From an uncultured Mycoplasmatota bacterium (GTDB lineage: Bacteria > Bacillota_I > Bacilli_A > RF39 > UBA660), in the NCBI GenBank assembly GCA_900549625.1, contig URPE01000005.1:1-51228 (forward strand): a stretch of DNA of 51,228 bases. The letters run 5' to 3'. The notes beneath the pieces were generated by a model, which was not told the origin of the DNA, did not search any database, and saw only the letters and a program-made list of their open reading frames with translations. Position numbers and translations under genes: made by a program. Positions 40,242-50,206 of this stretch are shown in pieces (position 1 is the first letter of the stretch; each line of letters begins with the position of its first letter).

Positions 40242-40265
40242 AAAAAAGACTAGTACATACTAGTC
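40242..40265 (-). terminator. Rho-independent terminator between the 210-aa gene and nusB
   Basis: Minus strand GACTAGT, loop ATGT, ACTAGTC, then TTTTTT: perfect 7-bp stem. Confidence 0.85.
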
Positions 40266-40898
40266 CTAATCCATCTTTTTACGACGATATAACTTAATTT
40301 CTTCTGTATCTATAGGCATTTTTAAAGAAAACATATTAATTAAATAATGATAAACTGGTCTTTTCAAAATAAATTCAACATTTTCTTGCAATGTTTTAGT
40401 ATCCCCATTTAAAATAGCTTGATTTATTTCTTCATATTTAGTCTTTCTTGCTAATTCTTTATCATCTTTATGAATTCTCACTAGAGGTATATCAGCATTT
40501 TTATCAAAATAATAATCAAAACTAAATATAGCTTTTTCTTTTCTTCTTTTTCTATCACTATTAAGGGGCATTTCTTCAATAAAACCAATTATTACTGGAT
40601 AAGCACTTGTTGTATAATTTTTAAGCATTGTATTAAATTCTTTGTAATGCTCTGATTTTTTAAGAGCAACAACTTGACCAGTTTCTGTAATACTAGAGCT
40701 ATTAATTACTTTTTTGACATTTTTAATACCATACTCCGAAAATAAATAACCTAGTTCTATTAAAGCATTTTCTGAATTATAATTATTAATAATATTTTTT
40801 AATCCTTTTTTTATTTCCATTTCTTCTTTTTTGGTCATATTTTCATTACCAAAAGAAATACAATTTTTTAAGAAATAAGTTTTTGTTTCTTGTTCCAT
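40266..40898 (-). CDS. Hypothetical protein, 210 aa, downstream of mutS
   Basis: Not recognised. AAAGGA lies before the ATG, 15 bases after mutS. No signal peptide or TM. Mixed helix/strand with a central SAYPVIIGFIEEMPLNSDRKR and a basic end (YRRKKMD). Codon use is like the core genes around it. Co-transcribed with mutS and ended by the terminator at 40242. Confidence 0.65.
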   Translation of the reverse strand: MEQETKTYFLKNCISFGNENMTKKEEMEIKKGLKNIINNYNSENALIELGYLFSEYGIKNVKKVINSSSITETGQVVALKKSEHYKEFNTMLKNYTTSAYPVIIGFIEEMPLNSDRKRRKEKAIFSFDYYFDKNADIPLVRIHKDDKELARKTKYEEINQAILNGDTKTLQENVEFILKRPVYHYLINMFSLKMPIDTEEIKLYRRKKMD

Positions 40899-40913
40899 AT
40901 CATCAGTCCTTTT

Positions 40914-43457
40914 CTAATATTTATGATTATTTTCTTCTTTTAATTCATATAAAATATTTATTGCTTCCATTGGAGTCATTCTAAGGGGGTCAATAGTGTC
41001 AAGTTTTTCTCTAATGGGGTCTTTTTTCTCATCTTGAAAATCCATTACTAATTGAATTTGCGATTCATCATATTTTTTCTTTGGTTTATTTTCATAAACA
41101 CTTAGTATCTTCATTGCGTCATTTATGATTTCATCAGGTAATCCGGCAAGTTTAGCTACATGAATACCATAACTTTTATCAACAGCGCCATTTTTAATTT
41201 TATGAAGAAATGTTAATTTACCATTTTCTTCTACGGCACTTACATGAACGTTTTTTATTGATGGTATTTTGTTTTCTAAAACAGTAAGTTCATGGTAATG
41301 GGTTGAAAACAATGTTTTACACTGAATATGGGTTGCTACAAAATTTAATATAGCTTCAGCAATACTCATACCATCATATGTCGCGGTTCCACGACCTAGT
41401 TCATCAAATAATATTAAACTATTTTCAGTTGCATTTAAAATTGCGTTACAAGCCTCTTTCATTTCCACCATAAATGTAGACTCGCCACTTACTAAGTCAT
41501 CACTGGCGCCAATTCTTGTAAAAATCTTATCAATAATAGGCAACTTAGCGCTTTTGGCTGGTACAAATGACCCCATCTGAGCTAGAATAACAATGATTGC
41601 TAATTGCCGCATAAATGTAGATTTACCACTCATATTAGGACCTGTTATCAAAAGCGTATTAATAGAATTATCCATAATGCAATCATTTGCTACATAAGAA
41701 GAATTACTAACTACTTCGATAACTGGATGTCTACCGGCTTTTATTTCAATAAAATGCTCCTCATTTAAAACGGGTCTTACAAACCTATATTCTTCTGCTA
41801 CTACTGATAAAGAGGTAATCGCATCTAACTCAGCTATAACATTAGCCGTATCTTTTAAACTTAAGATATTTCTTTTAATTTCTTCTTTAACTTCATTAAA
41901 TAAATTGTATTCAATATCTATAATTTTTTCTTCAGCATTTAAAATAAGAGCTTCTTTTTCTTTTAATTCAGGAGATATATACCGTTCAGCATTTGTAAGG
42001 GTTTGCCTTCGTTCCCAATGTAAATCTTCTGGTACATTGGCAATTTGGCCTTTGCTAATCTCAATAAAATAACCAAATACTTTATTATAACCAACTTTTA
42101 AATTTTTAATACCAGTTTCTTCTTTTAAATGATTTTCAAAATTAGCAATAAACTCTTTACCACCACTTCTAATACTTTTTAATTCATCAAGTTCACTATT
42201 ATAACCTTCTTTAATTAAATAGCCTTCTTTTAACGTAATAGGAGGATTTTCATAAATAGCCTTATCTAGTAAGTTATATAAGTCTTCATGGGTAGTAATT
42301 TTTTCTTTAAAGCCTAGCTCTTTTACTATTTTCTTAATATTAGGTAATTCTTGCAAGCTTACCTTTAATTGTAGTAAATCACGGGCATTAACAGACCCAC
42401 ACGTAATCTTACCACATAGTCTTTCAATATCATAAACTTTATATAGTGAATCTCTTAAACTATCTTTTAAAATAAACTGATTATTAAGAATTTCTATTTT
42501 ATCATATCGACTTTCAATTAACTTACGATCTTTAAGAGGATTTAAAAGCCAACTTTTTAATTTTCTAGAACCCATACTAGTTCTTGTTTTGTCAATTAAC
42601 CAAATAAGGGAAAAATTTCTTTCTTTAAGTCTTAGTGTTTCTACTAATTCTAAGTTTCTTATTGTATGCACGTCCATCTCTAAATAGTCATCTGGTATTA
42701 CTATGCTTGCTGGTTTAAAGTGACTTAAATCTTTAAGTTCTTTAACTACTAGATAATATAGTAAATGTTTAATCGCGTGAACATAATGTTCTTCTTCTAA
42801 ATGACTATATAAAGACTCATACTTTCCTTCTAGTTCTTCAGTACAAACTGATACTTCAATACCATAAGTTCCTTTTAAAAGAGCTAGTAGTTCGGTATCT
42901 TCATTATCTCTTAAAATAATCTCTAATATCCCTAATTTCAAAATAGTATTAATAAGTTTTTCTTTTTGATGGGGTAATATTGAGACATAACAATCACCTG
43001 TAGAAATATCTGCATAACATATAACATATATATAATTATAATCAGATACACTAGCAATATAGTGGTTATTGTGCTCGTTTAATAATTCTAAATCAGCAAC
43101 AGTTCCCTTACTTATAACATTAGTAACACCTCGTTTAACCATTCCTTTAGTGTTTTTGGGGTCTTCTAATTGTTCACATATAGCTACTTTGTATCCCTTT
43201 GTAATTAACTTTTCAATATAGGGCTTTACAGAATGAAATGGTACCCCACACATAGGGATTCTTTCTTCTAATCCAGCATTTTTACCAGTTAAAGTTAATT
43301 CTAATTCTCTACTTGCAAGTTCTCCATCTTCAAAAAACAGTTCGTAAAAATCACCAATTCGGTAAAATAATAGTTCTGTTTCATAATCTTTTTTAATATC
43401 TAAGTATTGTTTCATCATTGGGCTTAGTTTATCATAATCAACTTCGCATCTTTTCAT
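40914..43457 (-). CDS. mutS: DNA mismatch repair protein MutS
   Basis: 847 aa, full length. N-terminal mismatch-binding domain with FYRIGDFYELFFEDG (the Phe-x-Glu motif), connector and lever domains, and the C-terminal ATPase: Walker A TGPNMSGKSTFMRQ (near 605), LFDELGRGTATYDG (Walker B and signature) and FSTHYHELTVLE. GGGGGTG precedes the ATG. No mutL is in the window. A gap of about 110 bases upstream without a gene probably holds its promoter. Confidence 0.98.
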   Translation of the reverse strand: MKRCEVDYDKLSPMMKQYLDIKKDYETELLFYRIGDFYELFFEDGELASRELELTLTGKNAGLEERIPMCGVPFHSVKPYIEKLITKGYKVAICEQLEDPKNTKGMVKRGVTNVISKGTVADLELLNEHNNHYIASVSDYNYIYVICYADISTGDCYVSILPHQKEKLINTILKLGILEIILRDNEDTELLALLKGTYGIEVSVCTEELEGKYESLYSHLEEEHYVHAIKHLLYYLVVKELKDLSHFKPASIVIPDDYLEMDVHTIRNLELVETLRLKERNFSLIWLIDKTRTSMGSRKLKSWLLNPLKDRKLIESRYDKIEILNNQFILKDSLRDSLYKVYDIERLCGKITCGSVNARDLLQLKVSLQELPNIKKIVKELGFKEKITTHEDLYNLLDKAIYENPPITLKEGYLIKEGYNSELDELKSIRSGGKEFIANFENHLKEETGIKNLKVGYNKVFGYFIEISKGQIANVPEDLHWERRQTLTNAERYISPELKEKEALILNAEEKIIDIEYNLFNEVKEEIKRNILSLKDTANVIAELDAITSLSVVAEEYRFVRPVLNEEHFIEIKAGRHPVIEVVSNSSYVANDCIMDNSINTLLITGPNMSGKSTFMRQLAIIVILAQMGSFVPAKSAKLPIIDKIFTRIGASDDLVSGESTFMVEMKEACNAILNATENSLILFDELGRGTATYDGMSIAEAILNFVATHIQCKTLFSTHYHELTVLENKIPSIKNVHVSAVEENGKLTFLHKIKNGAVDKSYGIHVAKLAGLPDEIINDAMKILSVYENKPKKKYDESQIQLVMDFQDEKKDPIREKLDTIDPLRMTPMEAINILYELKEENNHKY

Positions 43458-43569
43458 CGTAACACCCCCGACGTTTTATAATTATATCAAAAAACAAGCT
43501 AAAATTGTTATATATTGTCAATATTTTGTAAAATAAAATACAATAAACTAGATCTATTATTTAGATTTA

Positions 43570-44298
43570 CTATACTAATGTTTTTATTTTTTCTTTGTAT
43601 CGCGAAGTTACACTGGCAATATCATTAAAACAAGCTAAATCTTCAAAAAGCTTAACTCTTTTATCAAGTATTCCTTCCTTAACTAAGATAGTCTTACTTA
43701 TATCAAAATTAAAATCAAAGATAAAAGCAAGTTCAGCAAGTAAGCCATCACTCTGTGTTTTTAAAATACTATAATTAATTAGCTTTTCTTTTTTAAATGT
43801 ATTTAAGACAGAGGAACTTATCTCATCTAGTTTATCATAATCTCCTACTCGATATAAAACACCTAATTTATCAGCATCCCTAATATATCTTGCATATTCT
43901 AAGGCATCTTTACTACAACCAGTAATACTTAGTTTGTTATGATAATATATTGCTTCACACATTTTCTTTTGTAAGTATTCATCGATATTATTATTTTCAA
44001 AAAACTTATTTTCTTCTAATACTTTAACACTTTCTAAAGCATGATCAAAATGACTTTCAACGTCGTCATACACGCTATATCTTTCTAACTGTACAAATCT
44101 TCCTAAATCATGAAAGATAGCAATTGTCTTTAAAATGTCTTTCTCTTCTTCACTTAAATTATAACTTATTTTTTCCATCATATTAACAACATCATAAGTA
44201 TGTCTATATTTATAATAATATGTATTAGTGATATTTCCTTCTTTTATATTATATTTAGAAACAAACTCTTCAAAAAAATTTTTTGCCATTATATACAT
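43570..44298 (-). CDS. HD domain phosphohydrolase
   Basis: 242 aa from ATG 44298 (GGTGG upstream). HD-domain: H in YYKYRHTYDVVNMM, HDLGR (AIFHDLGRFVQLERY), and a later D in YIRDADKLGVLYR. Metal-dependent phosphohydrolase of unknown substrate; this layout is common in stand-alone nucleotidases or signalling phosphodiesterases. Five bases after the GDPD gene, so part of the lepA-to-HD operon. Confidence 0.8.
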   Translation of the reverse strand: MYIMAKNFFEEFVSKYNIKEGNITNTYYYKYRHTYDVVNMMEKISYNLSEEEKDILKTIAIFHDLGRFVQLERYSVYDDVESHFDHALESVKVLEENKFFENNNIDEYLQKKMCEAIYYHNKLSITGCSKDALEYARYIRDADKLGVLYRVGDYDKLDEISSSVLNTFKKEKLINYSILKTQSDGLLAELAFIFDFNFDISKTILVKEGILDKRVKLFEDLACFNDIASVTSRYKEKIKTLV

Positions 44299-44315
44299 TA
44301 AAACCACCAATAAAA

Positions 44316-44930
44316 TTATAAAATATTGTTAACTATAAAGTAAAGGTTATTATATATTTGTTTACTTTCATTTAACTTATGAACTCCATAAACAAATATT
44401 TTAATATTTTGGGCTTTAAAGTAATTAATAAGATTATTACTTAATACAGATTCTAAAAGAACAATAAAATCATAGTCATGATACTCTTCTTCACTATTAA
44501 AAACATAATTTAAAACACCTAGTGGGAACACACAGCCTGCTCTTTTTAAATTTTTTATCACTTTATTATAGAAACTCATAATATAAATATTTTGTTTCTT
44601 ATAGTTATTTATAACATTTAAAAAATTATCTATATCTAAATCTAACTCTTTTATTTCTAAAAGAATAATCTTATCAGTCTCTAGCTCCAGTACTTCTTTA
44701 AGAGTAGGAATACTATATTTTTTCTTAAGAGTAGCATAATTTGTATTTCTAATTAGATGGTTACCTATAAAAGCATCATGAACAATAACTAATGTATTAT
44801 CTTTAGTTGTTCTAATGTCACATTCAAAACCATTAAAAAAAGGGCTTTTGCATGCTTCTTTAAAAGCCTTTAATGTATTTTCTTTAATTTCACTAGTATG
44901 TAACCCCCGATGGGCAATAAAATGATTCAT
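44316..44930 (-). CDS. Glycerophosphodiester phosphodiesterase
   Basis: 204 aa. GDPD barrel: HRGLHTSEIKENTLKAF (catalytic His and substrate Arg), FECDIRTTKDNTLVIVHDAF (metal-binding Glu/Asp and second His), LEIKELDLD and the late LGVLNYVF strand. Releases glycerol-3-phosphate from deacylated phospholipids, or acts on related diesters. No signal peptide, hence cytoplasmic. The RBS is weak, suggesting coupling to the gene upstream. Confidence 0.88.
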   Translation of the reverse strand: MNHFIAHRGLHTSEIKENTLKAFKEACKSPFFNGFECDIRTTKDNTLVIVHDAFIGNHLIRNTNYATLKKKYSIPTLKEVLELETDKIILLEIKELDLDIDNFLNVINNYKKQNIYIMSFYNKVIKNLKRAGCVFPLGVLNYVFNSEEEYHDYDFIVLLESVLSNNLINYFKAQNIKIFVYGVHKLNESKQIYNNLYFIVNNIL

Positions 44931-44950
44931 AGTACATAATATGCTAAGAT

Positions 44951-45394
44951 TTATCTTTTAAAACCTAAAACAATTATCTTAAATAAAAGTAAATTAATAA
45001 ATACAACTCCACTTATAACATACCATTTTAAATGGGGTATTATTTTTTCTTTTTCGTCTTCTTCATAACTTGTAGCAAAAACAGGTGTTGCAATGTCCTT
45101 TTCTAAATAAAAAACATATTCTTCCTTTTTTCCTTCTTCGTTAACTGTTTCATAAATGACTTTGTTTTCTTCCCCTGGTACATACTCGTTATTATAGATA
45201 TTTATTGTTGTGTCACTTTCAGTTTCACAGTTCATCATTAAAGAAGTTGCATCATCATTTAATATAATAGAATAGATATTATTAGTTGGTTCAAATTCAC
45301 GTGATAACGTACCATTTAAAACCTCCACACTTTTAATGGAACTTGCAAAGACACTTGTTGGTAAAAGCATTAAAAAAAAGAATATTTTTTTCAT
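44951..45394 (-). CDS. Secreted/membrane protein with cadherin-like beta-sandwich
   Basis: 147 aa. N-terminal signal peptide (MKKIFFFLMLLPTSVFASS), a small domain of the cadherin-like beta-sandwich type (SVEVLNGTLSREFEPTNNIYSI ... shown in part; EYVFYLEKD at the end), then a TM helix (WYVISGVVFINLLLFKIIVL) and a basic tail. AGGAGG precedes the ATG. It is a surface-anchored small domain of unknown partner; in the lepA-hemW operon without obvious functional link. Confidence 0.65.
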   Translation of the reverse strand: MKKIFFFLMLLPTSVFASSIKSVEVLNGTLSREFEPTNNIYSIILNDDATSLMMNCETESDTTINIYNNEYVPGEENKVIYETVNEEGKKEEYVFYLEKDIATPVFATSYEEDEKEKIIPHLKWYVISGVVFINLLLFKIIVLGFKR

Positions 45395-45402
45395 ACACCC
45401 TC

Positions 45403-46488
45403 CTATATCATTTTCATGAGAATTTCATTCATCACATATAGTTTGTCCGGGGCAATAAAAATATATTCTCCTTTTTTAATTAAATCTTTATTTTTTAGTA
45501 ATGGTTTAATGGGGTAAGCATCTTCAATATCTATGCCAAATTTATTTTTAAATTTTAAAATGTTAATTCCCTTTAGTTTGCGCATACCAAGCATTATTTC
45601 GTTATCCATAATATCTTTCTTGGTTAAAATATTTCTTTCACCATCATATTCACCATTTAAATACTTTTTAAAGTTGTAAGTATTAGTATAACGAATACCA
45701 TCATAGTAACCTGACGCACTAAGACCAAAACCGTAATAGTAATCATTATTCCAATATGTTAAATTATGTTTAGACTCGTGTCCTTTCAAAGCAAAATTAC
45801 TAACTTCATAATGGTTATAACCCTTTTTCTTTAATATGCGACATATATATTGGTACATAGCATAGTCTTCATCTTCACTTATAGGAGAAAAATGTCTTAA
45901 ATAAATCTTTGTATGAGGCATAATCATTAAACTATAAGTACTAATGTGATCGGGCTTTAATTTTAAAAACAATTTTAAATCATTTTCTAAATCTTTTAAA
46001 GTTTCGCCAGGTACTGCATAAATTAAATCAAGATTAATATTATTAAAACCAAGTTTTCTTGCTAGCATTATACTATCTTCTGCTTCTTTATAAGTATGTC
46101 TTCTTTCTAATATCTTAAGATTTTCATGATTAAAACTTTGAATACCTATACTAAGTCTTGTAACACCTAGTGTTTTTAAAGTAGTAAGTAGTTTTTCATT
46201 TATATCATCTAAGTTACATTCAAAAGTAAATTCTTCTAACACATGTAAATCAAATAAGCCTAAAATTTCTTTTAATTTAAGTAATGCGGCACTGCTAAGA
46301 GCAGAAGGCGTGCCCCCACCAATATAAAGAGTATGGATCTCTTCTTTTAAATATCTATCTTTAATTTCTTCTTTTAAACAATCTAAATACTTATAACTCC
46401 ATTCACTTGTAATAAACATTTTACAAAAATCACAATAAGAACAAATATTTTTGCAAAAAGGAATATGAATATAAACAGCATTATTCAT
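45403..46488 (-). CDS. hemW: Radical SAM HemW-like heme chaperone / coproporphyrinogen oxidase-like
   Basis: 361 aa. CxxxCxxC at C12, C16, C19 (CKNICSYCDFC). TLYIGGGTPSALS, LSIGIQSFN, NLDLIYAVPGET and the HNLTYWNNDYYYGFG motif of HemW. The family was long called oxygen-independent coproporphyrinogen oxidase, but HemW inserts heme into proteins. No heme-biosynthesis genes are near. Overlaps the upstream gene by 8 bases. Confidence 0.93.
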   Translation of the reverse strand: MNNAVYIHIPFCKNICSYCDFCKMFITSEWSYKYLDCLKEEIKDRYLKEEIHTLYIGGGTPSALSSAALLKLKEILGLFDLHVLEEFTFECNLDDINEKLLTTLKTLGVTRLSIGIQSFNHENLKILERRHTYKEAEDSIMLARKLGFNNINLDLIYAVPGETLKDLENDLKLFLKLKPDHISTYSLMIMPHTKIYLRHFSPISEDEDYAMYQYICRILKKKGYNHYEVSNFALKGHESKHNLTYWNNDYYYGFGLSASGYYDGIRYTNTYNFKKYLNGEYDGERNILTKKDIMDNEIMLGMRKLKGINILKFKNKFGIDIEDAYPIKPLLKNKDLIKKGEYIFIAPDKLYVMNEILMKMI

Positions 46489-47818
46489 GATTTTGTTCTT
46501 TTCTCCTTAAAGTCTTTTTTAAAATAGTTGGTTTTTTAGATATTTCTTCATTATAGGCATTTAATTTTTCAGTTTCTTCTAAAAGTTCTGCAGGTACTTT
46601 CCAACCATCTAAATTATATCCTGATATTTCTTTTAATTTATTAAAACTAAGCGCGTATTTTAACCGATATAAAAAGATAGTTCTTTTTTGTTCTTCGGTT
46701 AATTTATTACCATTTTTTCTTTGCACAATTATTTTTTTAAATTCATAATCATTAAGCATTTTTAAATATGAGTCTTTAACTTGGGCATCATTTTTAAGAC
46801 AAGCAATGGCATATTCGCGATCAAACTTTTTGGCTTGTTCATAATGAGAAAAGTCAGTCATAGGACGAGAGTTATCATCAAAATTATATCTAATAGCCCA
46901 TTTTTCTAAAGGCTTACAATTATTTAAAATAAAGTCATATAAATATTTGGATGGTTCTAAATGAACAAAATAGGCAAATTCCTCGAAAGATAATTTAAAG
47001 GTTAAAATCATTTTTATATAATAATTAAGATTAGGATAAAGACGATTTAAACCTTTACTTGGAATATTGGTATTATGAAAGGTATTTTGTTTTATTGGTG
47101 TTTCTTCTTTTTCCATAGTTAAAACGTAGTTTGCTTTATTATAGAACTTTTTTACTAATAAGGGATTCATTACTTGTTCGGCAAATAAATCTTCATTTTT
47201 TAAGTAAAGACATAATGTTTTATAGTCTACATTATAGACATTGGCTAAGTTTTCAAGCGTTGTATCATAATTGATAAAAGTATATAGCAGGTCTTTTCTT
47301 TTTTTATATTTACAATATTCTTTATATGTTTTGGAATTACTATATTGTTTTATATCAATGCCTTGTTCTTCTAATTTTACTAGTCTTTTAAAAACAGTAT
47401 ACATATTTTTTTCAACTTTAGATGTATATATATTTTTAAGTTTATTGTATTCATCTTTAGTTTCAGGATTTCTTTTTAAAGAAGAAAATATATTTTTAAC
47501 GTTTTCTTCTGTTCTATCTAATAAAATGGCTATTTCTAGAAATGAGTATCCTGCTTTTATATAGTTAGTTACTGAATTTTGAAGGTCGTAATCGATTATT
47601 TGAATATTTGCTAGTGATTGTTCCATCATTATGGCAGAGTATAAAGCAATATTATAATTAGAACTTGTGGGACATTTAAGAGAATTAATGATCTTGGGTA
47701 TATTATAATAAGGTAAATTATATTTTCTTGCTATTTCAGCATATGAGACACCTGAAAGAGCTTCTTCAATGATAGTTCTATCAAAAGCATTATATTTTTC
47801 TAAGTAATATTTTGTCAT
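46481..47818 (-). CDS. Multi-HTH hypothetical protein
   Basis: 445 aa. Several helix-turn-helix-like segments occur in a row: IIEEALSGVSYAEIARKYNL (about 15-34), a second near 88-105 (SFLEIAILLDRTEENVKNIF), a third near 190-205 (TLENLANVYNVDYKTLCLY) and one close to the C-terminus (LSFNKLKEISGYNL). No catalytic domain, signal or TM. It starts in ATGA overlap with the SpoIIID-like gene, so the two are coupled. It looks like a chain of DNA-binding-type repeats; the family is not recognised. Confidence 0.6.
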   Translation of the reverse strand: MTKYYLEKYNAFDRTIIEEALSGVSYAEIARKYNLPYYNIPKIINSLKCPTSSNYNIALYSAIMMEQSLANIQIIDYDLQNSVTNYIKAGYSFLEIAILLDRTEENVKNIFSSLKRNPETKDEYNKLKNIYTSKVEKNMYTVFKRLVKLEEQGIDIKQYSNSKTYKEYCKYKKRKDLLYTFINYDTTLENLANVYNVDYKTLCLYLKNEDLFAEQVMNPLLVKKFYNKANYVLTMEKEETPIKQNTFHNTNIPSKGLNRLYPNLNYYIKMILTFKLSFEEFAYFVHLEPSKYLYDFILNNCKPLEKWAIRYNFDDNSRPMTDFSHYEQAKKFDREYAIACLKNDAQVKDSYLKMLNDYEFKKIIVQRKNGNKLTEEQKRTIFLYRLKYALSFNKLKEISGYNLDGWKVPAELLEETEKLNAYNEEISKKPTILKKTLRRKEQNHE

Positions 47819-48321
47819 TTGATTTTTTTACTCCTTTCATTTAATGTTTCTTCTGGAAGACCATAATTATACTGTGTTAAATTAGTTAGTTTATGTTCTT
47901 GTAATTTTTTCTTTACGTCATCCGCTATCTTCTTATCTAACTTAGGTAATCTGCTAGTCAAATCATCATATATGGTATCACGAGTTGACTCAAGTTCACG
48001 GGCTGTTTCATCAACAGTATAATCTAAAAGTATACACTTAGCAGCAGCAAAAACTCTACTTTTTGTCGAGGCATCTTCTACTGAAGCAGGAGTATTAAAC
48101 TTTAATATTTCACTAACCTTTTGATAACGTACGGGGTCAAGTTTTATTAGATTTTTTTGAAGCCATGTATGCACGGTTACATTAGATATTGGAAAATGAT
48201 TATCACTAATAAATTTAGCTGTTAATCTAGTGGATGCTTTATTTTCAATAACATAATCGGCCACTAAAAGTATTCTCTTTTTTTTCTCTTCATCACTTAA
48301 ATTACTATAAGTTTTAGCCAT
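47815..48321 (-). CDS. Tandem SpoIIID-like DNA-binding protein
   Basis: 168 aa. Two SpoIIID-like units: residues about 15-58 (RILLVADYVIENKASTRLTA then ISNVTVHTWLQKNL) and about 88-140 (AAKCILLDYTVDETARELES then RDTIYDDLTSRLPKLD). Bacillus SpoIIID is a single unit of 93 aa that controls mother-cell genes; the second unit here is the closer match (DLTxRLPxLxxxxAxxV). So this is a double-headed regulator, perhaps from duplication. TAATG overlap with lepA. Confidence 0.75.
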   Translation of the reverse strand: MAKTYSNLSDEEKKKRILLVADYVIENKASTRLTAKFISDNHFPISNVTVHTWLQKNLIKLDPVRYQKVSEILKFNTPASVEDASTKSRVFAAAKCILLDYTVDETARELESTRDTIYDDLTSRLPKLDKKIADDVKKKLQEHKLTNLTQYNYGLPEETLNERSKKIK

Positions 48322-50135
48322 TATTTATCCCCCTCACTTAAAACTGCTAAAAACGCTTCTTGTGGTACTTCAACATTACCAACCATTTTCATTCTTTTTT
48401 TACCTTCTTTTTGTTTTTCTAGTAGTTTTCTTTTTCTAGATACGTCACCACCATAGCATTTAGCCAAAACGTTTTTACGCATTGCACTAATGTTTTCACG
48501 AGCAATAACTTTTGAACCAACTTGAGCTTGGACTGGTATTTGAAATAATTGTCTAGGTATTAGTGTTCGTAATTTCTCTACGATAGCCCGTCCTCTTTGA
48601 TAAGCAAAATCTTTATGGACTATAATAGATAAAGCATCAACAACCTCACCATTTAATAAAATACTCATTTTAACTAATTTGCTTTCTTTATAACCACATA
48701 TTTCATAATCAAAAGAAGCATAACCTTTAGTCGTACTTTTTAACTTATCAAAGAAATCATATACAACCTCACTAAGCGGTATTTCATAGTGAATATTGAC
48801 TCTTGTTTCATCGATATATTCAAGTGATTTATAAATGCCTCTTTTATTTTGACATAATTCCATGATAGCGCCGATATACTCGGCTGGGACAATGATATTA
48901 GTATAAATAAATGGTTCTTCAATTTTACTAATTTTGACTGGCTCTGGCATTTTATTTGGACTATCAATTTCTATTACTTCACCATTTGTAAGTGTTACTT
49001 TATATATAACACTAGGACTAGTAGCAATAACTGGTAAATTAAATTCTCTATCTAGCCTTGTTGTTATTATATCCATATGTAAAAGACCTAAGAAACCTAC
49101 TCTAAAGCCAAACCCTAAAGCATCTGATGTTTCTGGTTCAATAGTTAAAGCGGCATCATTTAGTTTTAGTTTTTCAAAAGCTTCTTTTAAGGCTTCATAA
49201 CGATTTGGTTCAACGGGGAATATACCAGAATAAACCATTGGTTTCATGGGTTTGTAACCATGAATTGGTATACTTGCTTTTTTCTTTAATAGAGTAATCG
49301 TATCTCCTACTTGAACTTTGGAAATATCTTTAATAGCCGCGGCAAAGTAACCAACCTCGCCACTTTTAAGTTCTTTCGTGTGTAACTCATGTGGTGTATG
49401 TACACCAAGCTCTGTTACATTAAACGCGGCATCTCCTGCCATAAAGTAAATATCATCACCACATTTTAAAGAACCATCTTCAACTTTAATTAAGCCTACA
49501 ACTCCTTTATATGGATCAAAATAAGAATCAAATACTAAAGCCCGAAGAGTATCTTCATTATTTATTTTAGGTGGGTCTATTCTTGTAATAACTGCTTCAA
49601 TTAAATCGCGAACACCCTCACCAGTTTTACCAGAACATAAAACCATTTCTTCTTCTTTAAAACCAAGTACTCTTTTAAGCTCTTCTTTTACTTTAGGAAT
49701 ATTAGCATTAGGTAAATCTATTTTATTAATAACGGGAATAATTTTTAAATCCGCTCCCATTGCTAAATACAAGTTTGCAAGGGTCTGAGCCTCTATCCCT
49801 TGAGCTGCGTCAACAACTAGTATTGCTCCTTCACATGCGGCAAGACTTCTTGAAACTTCGTAAGAAAAGTCGACATGACCCGGTGTATCAATTAAATTAA
49901 GTAAATATGTTTCGTTATTAAAGTCATAATTTAAAGAAACGGCATTTAACTTAATAGTAATACCTCTTTCTCTTTCAAGATCCATACTGTCTAGTACTTG
50001 GCTTGTCATTTCTCTTTCACTTAAAGCGCCAGTAATTTCTAGTATTCGATCAGCAAGCGTACTCTTACCATGATCTATATGGGCTATAATTGAAAAGTTT
50101 CTAATATTTTCTTGTTTAATATGAGTATATTCCAT
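48321..50135 (-). CDS. lepA: Elongation factor 4 (LepA)
   Basis: 604 aa, full length. Back-translocating GTPase related to EF-G. G1 AHIDHGKST (18-26), DTPGHVDF, NKIDLPNA, the LepA-specific GFRVGFLGLLHMDI and the C-terminal domain with RKRKLLEKQKEGKKRMK. AGGTGATG lies upstream. First gene of the minus-strand operon running to the HD protein, with the promoter listed below. In many Firmicutes lepA is followed by hemW; here two regulators sit in between. Confidence 0.98.
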   Translation of the reverse strand: MEYTHIKQENIRNFSIIAHIDHGKSTLADRILEITGALSEREMTSQVLDSMDLERERGITIKLNAVSLNYDFNNETYLLNLIDTPGHVDFSYEVSRSLAACEGAILVVDAAQGIEAQTLANLYLAMGADLKIIPVINKIDLPNANIPKVKEELKRVLGFKEEEMVLCSGKTGEGVRDLIEAVITRIDPPKINNEDTLRALVFDSYFDPYKGVVGLIKVEDGSLKCGDDIYFMAGDAAFNVTELGVHTPHELHTKELKSGEVGYFAAAIKDISKVQVGDTITLLKKKASIPIHGYKPMKPMVYSGIFPVEPNRYEALKEAFEKLKLNDAALTIEPETSDALGFGFRVGFLGLLHMDIITTRLDREFNLPVIATSPSVIYKVTLTNGEVIEIDSPNKMPEPVKISKIEEPFIYTNIIVPAEYIGAIMELCQNKRGIYKSLEYIDETRVNIHYEIPLSEVVYDFFDKLKSTTKGYASFDYEICGYKESKLVKMSILLNGEVVDALSIIVHKDFAYQRGRAIVEKLRTLIPRQLFQIPVQAQVGSKVIARENISAMRKNVLAKCYGGDVSRKRKLLEKQKEGKKRMKMVGNVEVPQEAFLAVLSEGDK

Positions 50136-50154
50136 GTCACATCACCTAGTTAGT

Positions 50155-50183
50155 ATTATACAAAAAAAGATTACTTTCGTAAA
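50155..50183 (-). promoter_or_regulatory. lepA operon promoter
   Basis: Minus strand TTTACG (50183-50178), 17-base spacer, TATAAT (50160-50155). It overlaps a weak hairpin plus T run that probably ends the upstream surface-protein gene. Confidence 0.7.
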
Positions 50184-50206
50184 CCTATTTTTGTTGTAGT
50201 TAACTA

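Noticed and set aside
47271..47564. Plus-strand ORF inside the multi-HTH gene
   Set aside because: Antisense shadow without RBS or recognisable domain.
48934..49200. Plus-strand ORF inside lepA
   Set aside because: Antisense of a highly conserved gene; no RBS.
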